Shown: piece by piece, positions 10,027 through 21,490 of the stretch | Layout: each line of letters begins with the position of its first letter | Position numbering within the stretch: position 1 is the first letter of the stretch | Assembly: GCF_037975245.1 (NCBI RefSeq) | Contig: NC_092579.1 | Location: 1,665,001-1,729,000 of the forward strand | Source: Apostichopus japonicus | Taxonomy: Eukaryota > Echinodermata > Holothuroidea > Aspidochirotida > Stichopodidae | Direction of reading: 5' to 3' | DNA length: 64,000 bases | Translations under genes and position numbers: made by a program | The notes under the pieces: model-generated | The model's database searches: none | What the model was told of the DNA's origin: nothing | What the model saw: the letters and a program-made list of their open reading frames with translations, nothing else

Positions 10027-12837
10027 TGTTAAGCAAAATAATTCATGAGATCCAAGTATTTGAGAAAGGGTTACATTTTATCTTGGAGGTAAGCAAAGCT
10101 TAAGCTTCTTGCTGTGTGTAGATCCCCTTGGAAGGATATTTGTGTCACATGAGTGCCTCACTGGTTACAGCAGAATCACTGCCTTTATTGCAATACGTGT
10201 TAATGATAGGATGAATAATTGGTCTTGAAGTCGGTCTGTAGTGATTGCTCACATGGTTTTTAGAAATTACCCCATGAGCGTTATGTTGAACATTGCAAAG
10301 ATAAGAGAAGTTGCAAACTGAAGAGATAATTTATAACAACTCCCATTAGGGTATCATATATATGCGCAATGATGGGTCTAAGGAGGGTATAGGGGGAATT
10401 TGTGTACTATCGCTGGGTGTCAGGTTCCAAGAAATCGCATCTAAAGGTATTGAAATTTAAAATTATTTCCGGATGATCCCCACTCGACGTCAAGTTTATT
10501 CCTTCGGTGCTTCGGTTGGGAAATATTCTTTATTCCTTTCATCTAATTTGCAGAATTTCCGCCACCAACCCCCCCCCCCCCTCTTCCAAATTTGAGAAAG
10601 TTCCTACACCTTTTCGTAGATATCATGGCAACCGAACTCAAACAGGCATTCAAATTATCATCTGGGAGTATCAATAAGTAAACCGTTTTGTTTCACTAAC
10701 ATATCGTATTAGTTTTCAGCAGGAATTTAGTGCAACGATGAGGTATACAATACCCTTTAAAATCCTCTGACAGCTTTTTGACAGTTCAGTGTGGCTATGA
10801 ACTTGTTTTCAACATTTGAAGTTGTGACAGTAACAAGCTGGGTTACAGAAAGAAAATAAATATTGAATGTAGAAGAAAAATAATCGCAGACAAAGCAAAA
10901 CACACAAACAGTTATTACTCAAAGCAGAAAATTCTCTTTTTAGTGTCTATAACAATTTATGTCACGATTTACAATTTGTTAGTACATTAGTATACTGTTT
11001 AAAAATAATAGTAATTATTACTTCAAAATGTTAAAAAAAAAGAGAGATAGAACATTAAAGTACTTGTATAACATGAAAAATGTGCAATTCATTCTCCACA
11101 ATGCCTATTTGCTAGGCCTACTATGTGGCTAAACAAAACTTTGTTTGTCTTTCAAAACATGACCGCATGCTATAGACCATCTGAGCCCTAACTCTGTAGA
11201 TATATGAGTCTCGGAGGCAATTTGGAGAGTGTTGGTGTTGTAAACTGCCATTTTTAGACTACCCAATTTGCATGAAAACTAAGTCATGGAATATCAATAA
11301 TGAATGTATTATCAATACATTGTTGGGCTTCGAAGCAATAAATTAAAAGCGTTCTATTGACGACGTTAATACCAAACTATGGTCTTTGGCAATGTAAAAT
11401 GCAATTATAGGGCAACAGGCACACATGTAGCAGCAATGTTAGTCAGTCGTGTACCAGGCATGTCCCTTATTGAAGATATTAATTAGAGACGCGACAGAGG
11501 AAAGGGGAAGTGTGTTAGAATGGAATGCACTGTACCCCATAAGAAAGTGTCTTTTAACTTTTTTAAGTATACGAAAACATCAGATCACTTTCAAATTACA
11601 TTCTAAGCTGTTTTAGTGCTCACGAGACACATTGATTTCCTCCTTTCTGCGAAAGTTTACGAAAGCTATATTCACCCATCCTTCCGTGCTTATGATTGTT
11701 TCACTCTAGCAACTTTAGATTAGAATATCTAACATCATATAACGCAACCTATGAATTAACTTTAAATCTGGTGGACTTTGTTTTGTTTTTTTCTTTTTAA
11801 ATTTGTTTTAATCATAAATATGTCCCTGAGTGGAACAAGTTAACATCACAAAATATACAGTATTAAGGGATAGTAGAATAAACCTTTAAATTGATAACAA
11901 TTTATAAATAGATATATCTTAGTTATTTGCAAATATTTATTGAAGCTTAGTTGGAGTGAAACTAAAACTTAATTTCGCCAAGGGAAGTTTTACTTTAAAT
12001 GTTTAAGTTACCTTTCAACAATTGATACACCGCGCATGCATCCGGCGTAATAATCAAATCTGCTGATTTATGTTCACATAATCACTGCTTCCTTTTCAAT
12101 ATACATATCTACATATACAGTTTCACATATCATACAGATACAGTTATACATATCATAAAGACACATTCACATGGCTAGGTATACTTTTAAATATTCCGTG
12201 AACTACATGTAGTTACAAATTCGTAGGAATGTTCACTGAAATTTATTATTGTTTAGCGATAGTAATTGAAATTTATTTTAAAAAAATCACTTTAACTGAT
12301 ATCCGTCGTTGAGTCAAATGTTGCCAGGTGCATTCGAAAAACCATTACCCACTACATGATACAAATCATCAAATGCTACATTTCATTCTCTATATCAAGA
12401 TTGCTCTTAGTTGATCTAGCCAAAAAATAACAATATTTATACATAAAACTTCTAACGCCATGCCAAGGGAAAATAAACTACGCTAGCTCTCTCTTAAGCT
12501 TTGGCTTTCGACAGAGCTTTTTTTTATAACAATTTGTAAACGACAGTGGCACAGTTCAAAGCCAAAGGAAAATAGTTGTTTCTCTTTTTATAAGTCTAAA
12601 TTGCTTTGCAGCTGATAATAAGCAAATGTCAGTGGTTTAAAGCCAAATACATGACATATATTACTATAATGACTTCCCCCTTCGAGTAAAAGTATCCCTA
12701 TCATGTGTACTGTATAATTATCATAAGGAATAACGAATCACGTTTAATACATTTACGAGATATTTCTTTTAAATATGAGTGTCACCGCAATAGAAAAGGA
12801 TATAATCAAATGTTAAACGGAGAGCTTAATGTGACAA
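10027..12837. other. Gap without recognised genes
   Basis: AT-rich sequence with a C-run near 10569-10581 and no domain-bearing open frame. A short minus-strand open stretch near 10760-10860 could be an exon but matches nothing that I recognise. The right part (about 12000-12837) is the 3' flank of the LRR gene A1. No promoter was identified. Confidence 0.4.
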
Positions 12838-14157
12838 TTATATCCAACTCCAAGCATTGCGTGATCGATTCTTATGGGTGTTTGATCTCAACACAGCCGT
12901 TAACGGCCCAGGAACCTGGTCGTTGTTGATATGATGTTCGTTGCCAGTATTTGTGTCTGTACTCAAAGGTGGGCTTGACGTACTGGCTTCGTTTCCCTTG
13001 ACTGTCTCAGTCCTTCGAGAGTACGTTTGTTGCGAGAGATCTTCTTTGAACTTCTGCACTGTGACCAATTCAACACTCGTGGTTTGACTTGGGTCACACT
13101 CAACATGTCTTCCATATACTTCATCTTGGCGAGCATAGCGACGAAATTTTTTCTTTGTAGAGTACCACTGATATAAAGTAGCAAAGAGGGTGGCTACAAG
13201 GATTGCCATAATTATCCCCGAAATACCCAAGATATACCACACCAACGAATCGTCGTGAACTGGCATCTGATCTGTTGGTATGGTGGAAACATCTCTTGTC
13301 ATGTATGTGGTGGTCACAGTGTCTAGGAAATACGTTGTCTGAACTGTACTAGTACCAATCGTTTCTGATGTACGTTCTTTTACACATTCAATATCAGGAT
13401 CACATGTATAGTCGCATTGAGTTTGTTTCGGACTGGGGCCATGATATTCGTTGCTACAATCAAACGGATTACCTCCTACGTAAACTTTTGTTTTCTTAAT
13501 GCAGTTTAAGAAAGAAATATTTTTCAACTTGTGACAGGTAATATCCAAAGCTTGTAAGCTGATATTGTCATTTGCTATATCTTGTAGGTTGTTTCTGCTC
13601 AGATTTAGAAATCGCAATAAAGTAGGTGTTTTCGCTTTAAATATTGATATATGATTATAACTCAAGTTTAAGGACTCCAACTTAATAAGATTGGAGAAAA
13701 CCTCACTCGATATGTTAGAAATATTGTTATTAGAAAGATCCAGGTCGGTTAGTTTCATCATTCCAAGAAATGCGCCATCTTGTATTTCAGTAATTTCATT
13801 GAAGCTTAAGTTAAGGTATTGTAATTCTCGATTCTCTTCCACTAAATGATTTCTAAGATCTTTAATTTTGTTCAAGCTTAAATCTAAAAACCTTACGGCA
13901 ATTTGAAGATTCAAATCAGGAAAGGAAGATATTTCATTTTGGCGTAAATAAAGACTCAGAAAATCTCCGCTTTCGATATGCTTCCAACAGTCTTCCTGTA
14001 ACGATGCGTTCGAAAAGCTGGTCATATTCAGATTACTGCATAGGATAACACTCACATTACACTGACAAGAGATTACAAAATCCATATACGAAAGGTTTAG
14101 TGAAACGGCTAATAACATAGAATTAAGGTAGATGAAAGCATTCCGCAATTTTTCCAT
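12838..14157 (-). CDS. LRR transmembrane receptor A1, full length (439 aa)
   Basis: Single-exon type I membrane protein. A signal-peptide-like N-terminus (about 1-30) precedes a cysteine cap (CQC at 31-33, C40, C57). Seven LxxLxLSxNxI repeats follow at about 66-79, 90-101, 112-125, 136-149, 160-173, 181-194 and 201-214. A C-terminal cap begins GGNPFDCS (228-235) with further cysteines to 258. Then come a Thr-rich stalk, a membrane segment (about 305-329) and a 110-residue cytoplasmic tail. The tail carries RYARQDEVYG (340-349), a TSVELVTVQKF block and the C-terminus WSWI. N-glycosylation sequons are frequent in the LRRs. The fold implies extracellular ligand binding; the ligand is unknown. 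The tail has no TIR, death or kinase domain. It is the only A copy in the array with a tail, and the homology with A2/A3 starts near 13156, just inside the membrane. Confidence 0.9.
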   Translation of the reverse strand: MEKLRNAFIYLNSMLLAVSLNLSYMDFVISCQCNVSVILCSNLNMTSFSNASLQEDCWKHIESGDFLSLYLRQNEISSFPDLNLQIAVRFLDLSLNKIKDLRNHLVEENRELQYLNLSFNEITEIQDGAFLGMMKLTDLDLSNNNISNISSEVFSNLIKLESLNLSYNHISIFKAKTPTLLRFLNLSRNNLQDIANDNISLQALDITCHKLKNISFLNCIKKTKVYVGGNPFDCSNEYHGPSPKQTQCDYTCDPDIECVKERTSETIGTSTVQTTYFLDTVTTTYMTRDVSTIPTDQMPVHDDSLVWYILGISGIIMAILVATLFATLYQWYSTKKKFRRYARQDEVYGRHVECDPSQTTSVELVTVQKFKEDLSQQTYSRRTETVKGNEASTSSPPLSTDTNTGNEHHINNDQVPGPLTAVLRSNTHKNRSRNAWSWI

Positions 14158-15245
14158 TTTGAATCCAATATGCCAGATATCCGTATAGTCATTAATGAGC
14201 TGATTCGAATAATACTTTCATGATAACATAATGGTTGCCTCTAATGTTATAACCTTTGCACTTCTTCTAGCACTTGTTATTGCAAAGACTGATTGTTATG
14301 ACGAGGGAAATCTCCGCATTCGATATGTTTCCAACAGTCTTCAATTACCGTTGCATTCAAAAAGTCGGTCATATTCAGATTACTGCGTCAGATAACGATT
14401 ACATTAAATTGATAAGAGATTAAAGCCACAGATCAAAGATTCAAACAAATGACGAGCTCATTCTGCAATTCCTTCAGCGAGTCGTGTCGTACTTAGGATA
14501 TAACATACGTTTTTTATGATGTTATGATAACTGGCTATTACGTTGTTCATTGTTCCCTTGGCAAAGCTCGATTATTTGAAAGTATCGTTTAAAGAGCTGC
14601 TTTCATATTCGTTTTAATTTTGCAAGTGCTTGTCATAAAGGGTCTCTTGATGAACAATAGACCTATACATACTTTATTGTCTTCTGCAGGCTAATATATA
14701 GCTAATCGAGTGGTATGATTTGGTAAACATTATTGTATCCAACAGAGAAAATACATTGTTGCAGGAAAAAATGTAAGACAATACAAACAATAAGAACAAC
14801 AAAGCATAAAACTACTAAAACATCTAACAAAAGAAAAGCATGTTCTTCAACATCATTCCTTTAGCCGAACAATCAAATCAGTTGGCGAAAGCATTTAAAC
14901 TCTATATATGCGTGTCGCACTTACACATTACTGAAGCGAAAAAATAAAAATCGGTGATGGTGGCGTACGACTGAATACTAATGATGCATTTCATTGAGTT
15001 ATTGATCACCAATTCACAAAATAATTTGCAATCACACAATTGTCTAATGTCAAAATGTCGGTCAGGGTTCTACGGTTGCGTACGTACCCATTGTTATATA
15101 CTTTACAAACGTTTATGTCACTGCGCAGCCCTGCATATAGGCCCTACGGTTTACTAACGAAATTCACACGAAGCCTACTGTAACTTTTGTATGTAGAATG
15201 TAGTAATTTTCCACATCACTTAATTCAAATGTAATTGGAACCACG
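14158..15245. other. A-B spacer, unit 1
   Basis: About 1.1 kb between the ATG of A1 and the stop of B1, so it contains the A1 promoter region and the B1 3' flank. It also holds the A-derived fragment at 14305-14435. The same spacer occurs at 23613-24700 and 32691-33772. No regulatory motif could be assigned with confidence. Confidence 0.6.
14305..14435 (-). pseudogene. Truncated A-type LRR gene fragment, unit 1
   Basis: About 130 bp that matches the 5' coding part of A1 (about 13961-14100; for example CGATATGTTTCCAACAGTCT against CGATATGCTTCCAACAGTCT, and GGTCATATTCAGATTACTGC in both). Substitutions and indels destroy the frame. It lies upstream of A1 in the same orientation, so it records an older partial duplication than the one that made the three units. 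Copies lie in the other two units. Confidence 0.8.
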
Positions 15246-16712
15246 TTAGATCCAACTCCAGATAGTACGTGTTCGAGTTAAAGATCGCTTTGGTCTCAAT
15301 ACCACAACCCTGGAAGCTCCAACAGACTGTTTCATAATATCATTTTCGTTTACAGTGGTTGCCATGATGCGTGTGTTTACTCTACCGAGGTTGTTTTCGT
15401 TAAATGACAATTCCCCTAAACCTGTAACGGATGGTTGTGATTCGTGAGCATCCTGGAACCTTTGCATTGCGATTAATTCAGGACTGGTCCTTGGACATCT
15501 ATGACTCATAGCAGGAAGTCCATACACTTCGTCTTGGCGAGAGTAACGAAGAAATTCTTTCTTCGTTAAATACCACTTATATAAAGTTAGAAAAAGTAAT
15601 ATGAAAGTAGCTCCAGAAACAGCGACAACACACCAAAATGATTTGGATGTACCTAGAAATGTGTTTTCTCCTTTACTACTTTGGCTAGTATTGTTACCAC
15701 CAATTTCGAAGCTTTGTGAAGTAGCTGTTGTTGTTGTGGCATCTAATACAAGAGTACTCATCCAACTATCATTAATGTGAGTACTATAAGCTTGGTCGTT
15801 TGGTGAATTCTCTGAGCTCGTTGTCTTCCCCTTACCACTACTGATTATGATTTTGTTTTCATTGCAGCTGTTCTTACACTGAACTTCAGGAATACAGATA
15901 TAATTGCATGTTGTCGAATTCTGGTGCCGGATGGGGAATTCATCGCTGCAATCAAATTGGTTACCTCCAATATATACATTCGACTTATGGGTGCAGTTCA
16001 GAATAGGAACGCTGGTAAACAGATTGCAAGAGAGATAAATAAATTTAAGGAAGTTAGTGTCAATTGTTATAGTGTTCAGACAGTTTGCGTTTAGATTGAT
16101 CTCCTTTAACAGCTGGGGTGCTTGCAGGCTTAATCTTGAAATAATGTTAAAACTCAAGTTTAAGTACTCCAATTTAAAAAGACTAGAAAATGGCTCAGAG
16201 GATAAAACAGAAATGTAATTATTACTCAGATCCAGGGTTGCAAGTTTCACCATTCCTCGCAATGATTCCTCCGTTATAGACGTTATTTGGTTGAAACTGA
16301 AATTTAGGGATTCCAGTCCTCCGCAGAGTTCCTTTGAAGGATGCGGCAATGCAAGATTGATAATCTTGTTAAAACTAATATCAACAGTGGTTACGGTCGT
16401 AGCGAGATTAAGATCCAGAAAGGAAGAAAACTCATTATGACTTAGATTTAGCGTGAGGATAGATTTTCCAGTAATAATATCCCGGCAATTCTCGTCTAAT
16501 GAATTATTTGAGATATTGTTCAAGTGTAAGTTATTACATGCAATGGAAGTCCCGTTACATTTACAGTAGGTTATTAGAACTCCTGAACAGAAAATTGTTA
16601 AGCAACTTAACAAAAAAACAAGGAAGCAATAGGAAGATAAGCGAAATATCCGAGATACTTCCATCTTCATCGCTGTTTGTGAATATGTCAACATTGATGT
16701 GGGATTTGTCAA
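15246..16712 (-). CDS. LRR transmembrane receptor B1, full length (488 aa)
   Basis: Single-exon paralogue of A1. The first Met gives 488 residues, but Met15 or Met17, immediately before a strong signal peptide (hydrophobic core about 27-43), is the more natural start. After a cysteine cap (YCKCNG, 49-54) come seven LRRs (about 85-98, 107-120, 133-146, 157-170, 181-194, 202-215, 222-235). A C-terminal cap follows with GGNQFDCS (249-256), then a long Ser/Thr-rich stalk, a membrane segment (about 358-379) and a cytoplasmic tail. The tail repeats A1's signatures: RYSRQDEVYG (389-398), TSPELIAMQRF (409-419) and the C-terminus WSWI. No catalytic or adaptor domain is visible. It lies about 1.1 kb upstream of A1 in transcription order, on the same strand. 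Confidence 0.9.
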   Translation of the reverse strand: MTNPTSMLTYSQTAMKMEVSRIFRLSSYCFLVFLLSCLTIFCSGVLITYCKCNGTSIACNNLHLNNISNNSLDENCRDIITGKSILTLNLSHNEFSSFLDLNLATTVTTVDISFNKIINLALPHPSKELCGGLESLNFSFNQITSITEESLRGMVKLATLDLSNNYISVLSSEPFSSLFKLEYLNLSFNIISRLSLQAPQLLKEINLNANCLNTITIDTNFLKFIYLSCNLFTSVPILNCTHKSNVYIGGNQFDCSDEFPIRHQNSTTCNYICIPEVQCKNSCNENKIIISSGKGKTTSSENSPNDQAYSTHINDSWMSTLVLDATTTTATSQSFEIGGNNTSQSSKGENTFLGTSKSFWCVVAVSGATFILLFLTLYKWYLTKKEFLRYSRQDEVYGLPAMSHRCPRTSPELIAMQRFQDAHESQPSVTGLGELSFNENNLGRVNTRIMATTVNENDIMKQSVGASRVVVLRPKRSLTRTRTIWSWI

Positions 16713-19700
16713 ATGAGTTAGACTCGCCTGAATAATGCTTCAGTCATGCCAACTAATTTTTGGCAATCACATAACGCAGTTATTTAATTGACTATGAACT
16801 GGATTATTCTATTTCATTATCACTTTCGACAGTATTATTGATGAGAGGCGATTTGCTTAACACTGCCTGTGAAATTAGAGTGCGATACCTTTGTTGTTAT
16901 TCTATATAAAGATAAACTTATTTATAACTGCAATTTTCTATCTTACTATTCATGAGAGATTGTTGATCTCAATTGTACTCTATGTACTTCAGTAGACTTT
17001 CAAAAGTTGTGATCGTCATAAATCATAGTCGACGTTGTTAGTCGATCACGCATTGCCTTTGAGAATCACTGTAGAAACAGAAAACAATATATGATGAAAC
17101 AATGAGCAATATCTAAATACAATTGTAGTCAAATAAAAAAATCATAAAAAAAAGTAACTCGGTAATATTGTTTTCAATAAAACCTTTTCAAATGCATTAC
17201 ATAGTTGATTGCAACATGAAGTAGACGAATGATGACACATAAAACCCTATTGTGACACATTCATGATTTTGTTCTAAACTTGCTGACATGCTGAAGAAAT
17301 CACCTCAACGTTAACGTTAAGGATTTGGCAACTTGCCATGGAATTTAAATTAAAACGAGAGAGAGAGAGCGAGGGAGCTTGGACCCTGGCAATATTTATC
17401 ACTCTCAGTATCATCAGACTGAGTGAATATCTCCGTTAAATCGATTTGATCATGATTTTCACGATGTAAGCAGCTTAGATCACTGGTGGTCGCATATATT
17501 TCTAGTCACCGCAAGTTGGTTTTTAAAGCCAACAACGCGGCTCGTGGAACCATTTCGCAAAGAAAAACATGCAATATGCATATTCCGGGGATATTTTATT
17601 GATATGGCCGACATGTGATGTGATATTGTAAACATAACAGATGGACTATGGTGTGATCGTGATAAGTGACATGATTAGAAGGCGTGTGTCTAGAGATGTG
17701 ATTCTACAACGCTATATTTGCCTGACAAGTACTCTAAACTATAACAATTATTTCGTGGAGTGACAGTGACAGCCACAGTGGCATATCGTATCTGTCATCT
17801 TTTTTAGCGCAAGTTATCTCAAAATATTAATATGCATTTGACCAGCATCATATTCATCCTTTTTTCTCTGACAGACAAATTACATCAAAATCCTTACCAA
17901 AAAGTTTATCCTAAATAAGATTTCATTATTTATCGTCCCTGGGTTATATACCAGGGCTGTGGTGGATAACCCCTCTGTAATACCTCCGTGCTTATACAAC
18001 CCACGTTGAGGATACATATACTGACTATAGCTAACGCTTCAGCTTCCCCTGTGAGAATATCCCATAGAGGGCTCAAACTAACCGACGACACCGGCTGCAA
18101 AATGCTATCTGCGCATACCCCCCTCCCCGCACCACACACCCAACGCCTTACCAGTGGCGGTTCTGCTATGAAAAACACCGGCCATTGACGACAATGGGTG
18201 TCATACCTTTGTGATATTTAGAATTGCCGATCGTGCTTTAGATGGTGATGATCTCCACCAATAAACTTCTAGTTCTTAATCGGGCGTCTAAAATATGCTA
18301 ACTCAAAAGTGCGTAAAGGAGGCATAATGTGTTTTTGTTTTCTTTAATTTCTGTCAAAAAAATGTTTTGATGACTTTTCAATATTGAAAATAGCTGCTAT
18401 CGTACCTTTTCAACGCTGAAAATTATCATGGCGGCCTGCCGTTTTTATGAAAACCAATGCAATTTCTAACTTGTCCTGATCCAAATTGCCTGGGATCTAT
18501 CGGTCACTGAATTCGAGCACTGTTTTGCATCCAGATTGAAAGAAGTGGTAATTTGCCGGACATTTATAGACAAATTTGGACACAAGTTATAACAAAGTCG
18601 TTTGCTGAACAACAGAAAACGATATTGGAAAGCCATCTTTTTGTCAGTATTTTCCGCCAATGCATTGGTTCTTTAACACACCTTTTGCTCGTATAAATAT
18701 ACGGTAAAATGCTTGGGAAGAGTCAATCAAGGATGTTAGCCGTCAACGTGATTGGTTATTTAAATACTTAATGACAGGCGGGAAGAAGTTGGGCGAGATG
18801 GAGGGGCGGGGTGGGGGTGGGGGCGGGGGGAGATGGAAATGATACGGGAAAAACGTTTTCTTCTTCTATTACTCGCCATATCAACTAAATGCATTCATCA
18901 TTTCTTGTGACAAGAATATTTCATACATCGATTCGTACTTTGAACGTTACACTCATTATAACTGACTTAATTTGGTTGAAAGAAAAACACGTTAATTTTT
19001 AAATTTTAATAATGAAACTTAAATGGATATACTTTAACAATGCTTTGTATGTATCATATGTCTTTGTTCATTTAACATTGATCAATAGCAATTTAGTGAA
19101 GAATGAGTGAATAATAGGCAAACCAAAAGTAAAATCAGTAATGAAACAGCAAGGTAAACCTTGCTAGATTACCATATTTTATATGTAACATTATCAACTA
19201 CTTCACTGAATTTACTAGAAGCGCAATGTTTCACACGAACGGATAGAGTTGAATCCCCCTCATCCCCCCACCACCACCACCATTTCTCCTCAGCTGCAAT
19301 GTATACTTTAAGGTTATTCTACTCATTTTGCTTTTTATAAACTAAGTGTCTGCTCACATTTGTGAAAAATCCAACCAGAATAATTGCCTATTGTCTTTAG
19401 TGAAAACTACTCGTCATTGAAAAGTAGACTATTTTTGGTGTGAACCTTCAATCGTTCAAGCGATGAAGAGAGGCAAGACGAAGGATACCGGGGGAATCAA
19501 TGGCACATGTTCCCCAATTCAAAGTGATGAACCATGGACATTTACCCATATTTTATAGACTGAAATGTCCTAATGTTCATACGTGCGACTCGCCCTCCCC
19601 ATCCCCAAGCTCAGTCAAGAATCCAGTTACGTCTGTCGTGCCTGCTAAAATGCAAGGAAGACAACACCCGATATATCAAGCAGTTGTTGCAGACCAAACC

Positions 19701-21350
19701 TTCCTAAGACTGTTCTTTAGGGTAATCGCTACTCCATCTGTAAATACAATCGCACAGAATGGGAAGGATCAACACCTTAGGAGGACATCATACCCATGAT
19801 AGGGTACAACTGTAAGTTTGAGACAGGACTACAGAAGGATTAAAGACAACTTGCCTAAGAAGATTTTGCAATTGCAGAGACAAAGCTCACCTTGTAAAGC
19901 TACTGATATTCGTTTTGGAACTAAGGAAACATTTCACGGAATAACAATCAGTACTGCATCGTGATTTTTTTATTTCTTTAATCATGTACATTTCTCATCG
20001 CCTAGACAATATACATCGAATTCAATCATTTGCATAACAATTAAGCAGAACATTAAATTTAAAAATATACCCTTGCAATCTAATATATCTTATCTGAATT
20101 TATTAAAGTTAAATCAACAACAGGAATCTGATTGGAATAACCAATATATTTTGAAAACAGCAGGGAAATTATAAGTTAGAAAGTGATACAAAATTAATAA
20201 TAACACACCTTTAAGTATGTAACGTACGGGGTCTTAACTTCAGGCTGACTCAAATTTTACGTTTCTTGTGAAATACAAGATATATATTTGCTCTGAAGCC
20301 TAATACAACAACAGGGATAAATCAATGTTTATTATTTTCAAATTGATATTGTCATTCTGGGATTTATCTCTAGAATTTGTCAATACCCCCGTCAATACGC
20401 CCCCGCGTGTAACCCCATTCTACACATCTCAGCATAGTTGGCTACAGCTGAACAGAAATGTATGTACTTCATAATATATATATCGATTTACGACGCAACC
20501 TTAATTGTTAGTGAGCCACAGGAGACAATATATAATACCCTATTTGTGCCTTTTAAATAATATGTTTTATAAAATAATGTTTTATTTTAAATTACTAGTA
20601 AAAATTATAGCTTTCAGATTGACTATATAGATATTTTATGAATTAAAAAAAAGTGCGTCTAATTCAGTTGATTACCATTTAGCTTAATTACATGGACAAC
20701 TATGACGGAAAACTCTGCCCCTTATTTTACATAACTAAGAAGGGACTGACTGTCCTGACATGATTCTTTAGTTCATTTATCTGAACATAATTTAATCTAT
20801 AACAAATCATACAAGTGAACACAAAATAATTAAAACTGAACATAGCCGCTGACATTTGTTTTGCTCTTTCAAATATTCTGGGCTAGTATCTAAGAAACTA
20901 TTTGCACTATCAAACTTATAAACATGGCATATTCAGAACTACTAACAATGCACCGCGGTCAAAGACAAAGTAAGAAGTAACTTATGTGACGTTGATAAAT
21001 GTTTGATAAAACTATGTATATAAATACAGTAGTAGCCTATCACACTAACTTAAACATTACTTCTAGGGCACCGTTGAGAATTAAAGTTATAGCACGTGGC
21101 AACCTCCTACTAAATCAATCAACAAATTGTATTTCTTTTAAAAAGCTGCATGATATGCTGAGAATAACATTGAATCTTTAACTACTTACAATTGTTCTTT
21201 ATTTTTGTTAAGCAATGAAGAAATTTGATCAATTTACCAGTCATAATTTCAGAAATGCCTCGGTCGGTTTTGAAAAATAGAGGATTCAACAATGATTTAT
21301 TGCAGTTTTGAAGCCAAATAATGTAGTCCCTTTTAAATATGCATCCTGTG

Positions 21351-21352
<2 letters not shown>
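16713..21352. other. Long noncoding spacer, unit 1
   Basis: About 4.6 kb between the B1 start and the next (TA)n array, containing the B1 upstream region. It includes a (GA)n tract near 17359, a G-rich tract at 18800-18834 and several short frames (18466-18660 minus, 19500-19799 plus, 20999-21181 plus). Similar frames exist in the other units because the whole DNA was copied, but the 19500 frame is shifted in unit 2 and altered in unit 3, which argues against coding. No gene is supported. Confidence 0.6.
18800..18834 (+). other. Potential G-quadruplex tract, unit 1
   Basis: Five or more runs of four to six G separated by single bases (GGGGCGGGGTGGGGG and onward). Matching tracts with different run lengths occur at about 27870-27897 and 37343-37370. 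Formation of a quadruplex is inferred from base composition only. Confidence 0.6.
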
Positions 21353-21387
<35 letters not shown>

Positions 21388-21422
21388 TATATATATCTAT
21401 CCATATATATATTTATATATAT

Positions 21423-21457
<35 letters not shown>

Positions 21458-21470
21458 ATATATATAACGA
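21353..21470. repeat. (TA)n array flanking the Penelope-like remnant, left side, unit 1
   Basis: Interrupted TA repeats that separate the noncoding spacer from the inverted-repeat element at 21491-22510. The equivalent array in unit 2 (30418-30515) has a different length. Confidence 0.9.
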
Positions 21471-21490
21471 AAATCCACGTTCACTCCAAA

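Noticed and set aside
10760-10860. Possible extra extracellular exon of the kinase gene (minus strand, VTQLVTVTTSNVENKF)
   Set aside because: No recognisable domain and no convincing donor in phase with the FN3 exon at 8415-8614.
17930-18188. Open frames on both strands, repeated at 27005-27287 and partly at 36515-36742
   Set aside because: They recur only because the whole unit was duplicated; the frame breaks in unit 3 and no domain or splice pattern is present.
18466-18660. 64-codon minus-strand frame kept in all three units
   Set aside because: It has no hydrophobic leader, domain or splice partner, and the few differences between copies are what recent duplication alone would give.
19500-19799. 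99-codon plus-strand frame in unit 1
   Set aside because: The equivalent in unit 2 is frameshifted and that in unit 3 has a different start, so coding is not supported.
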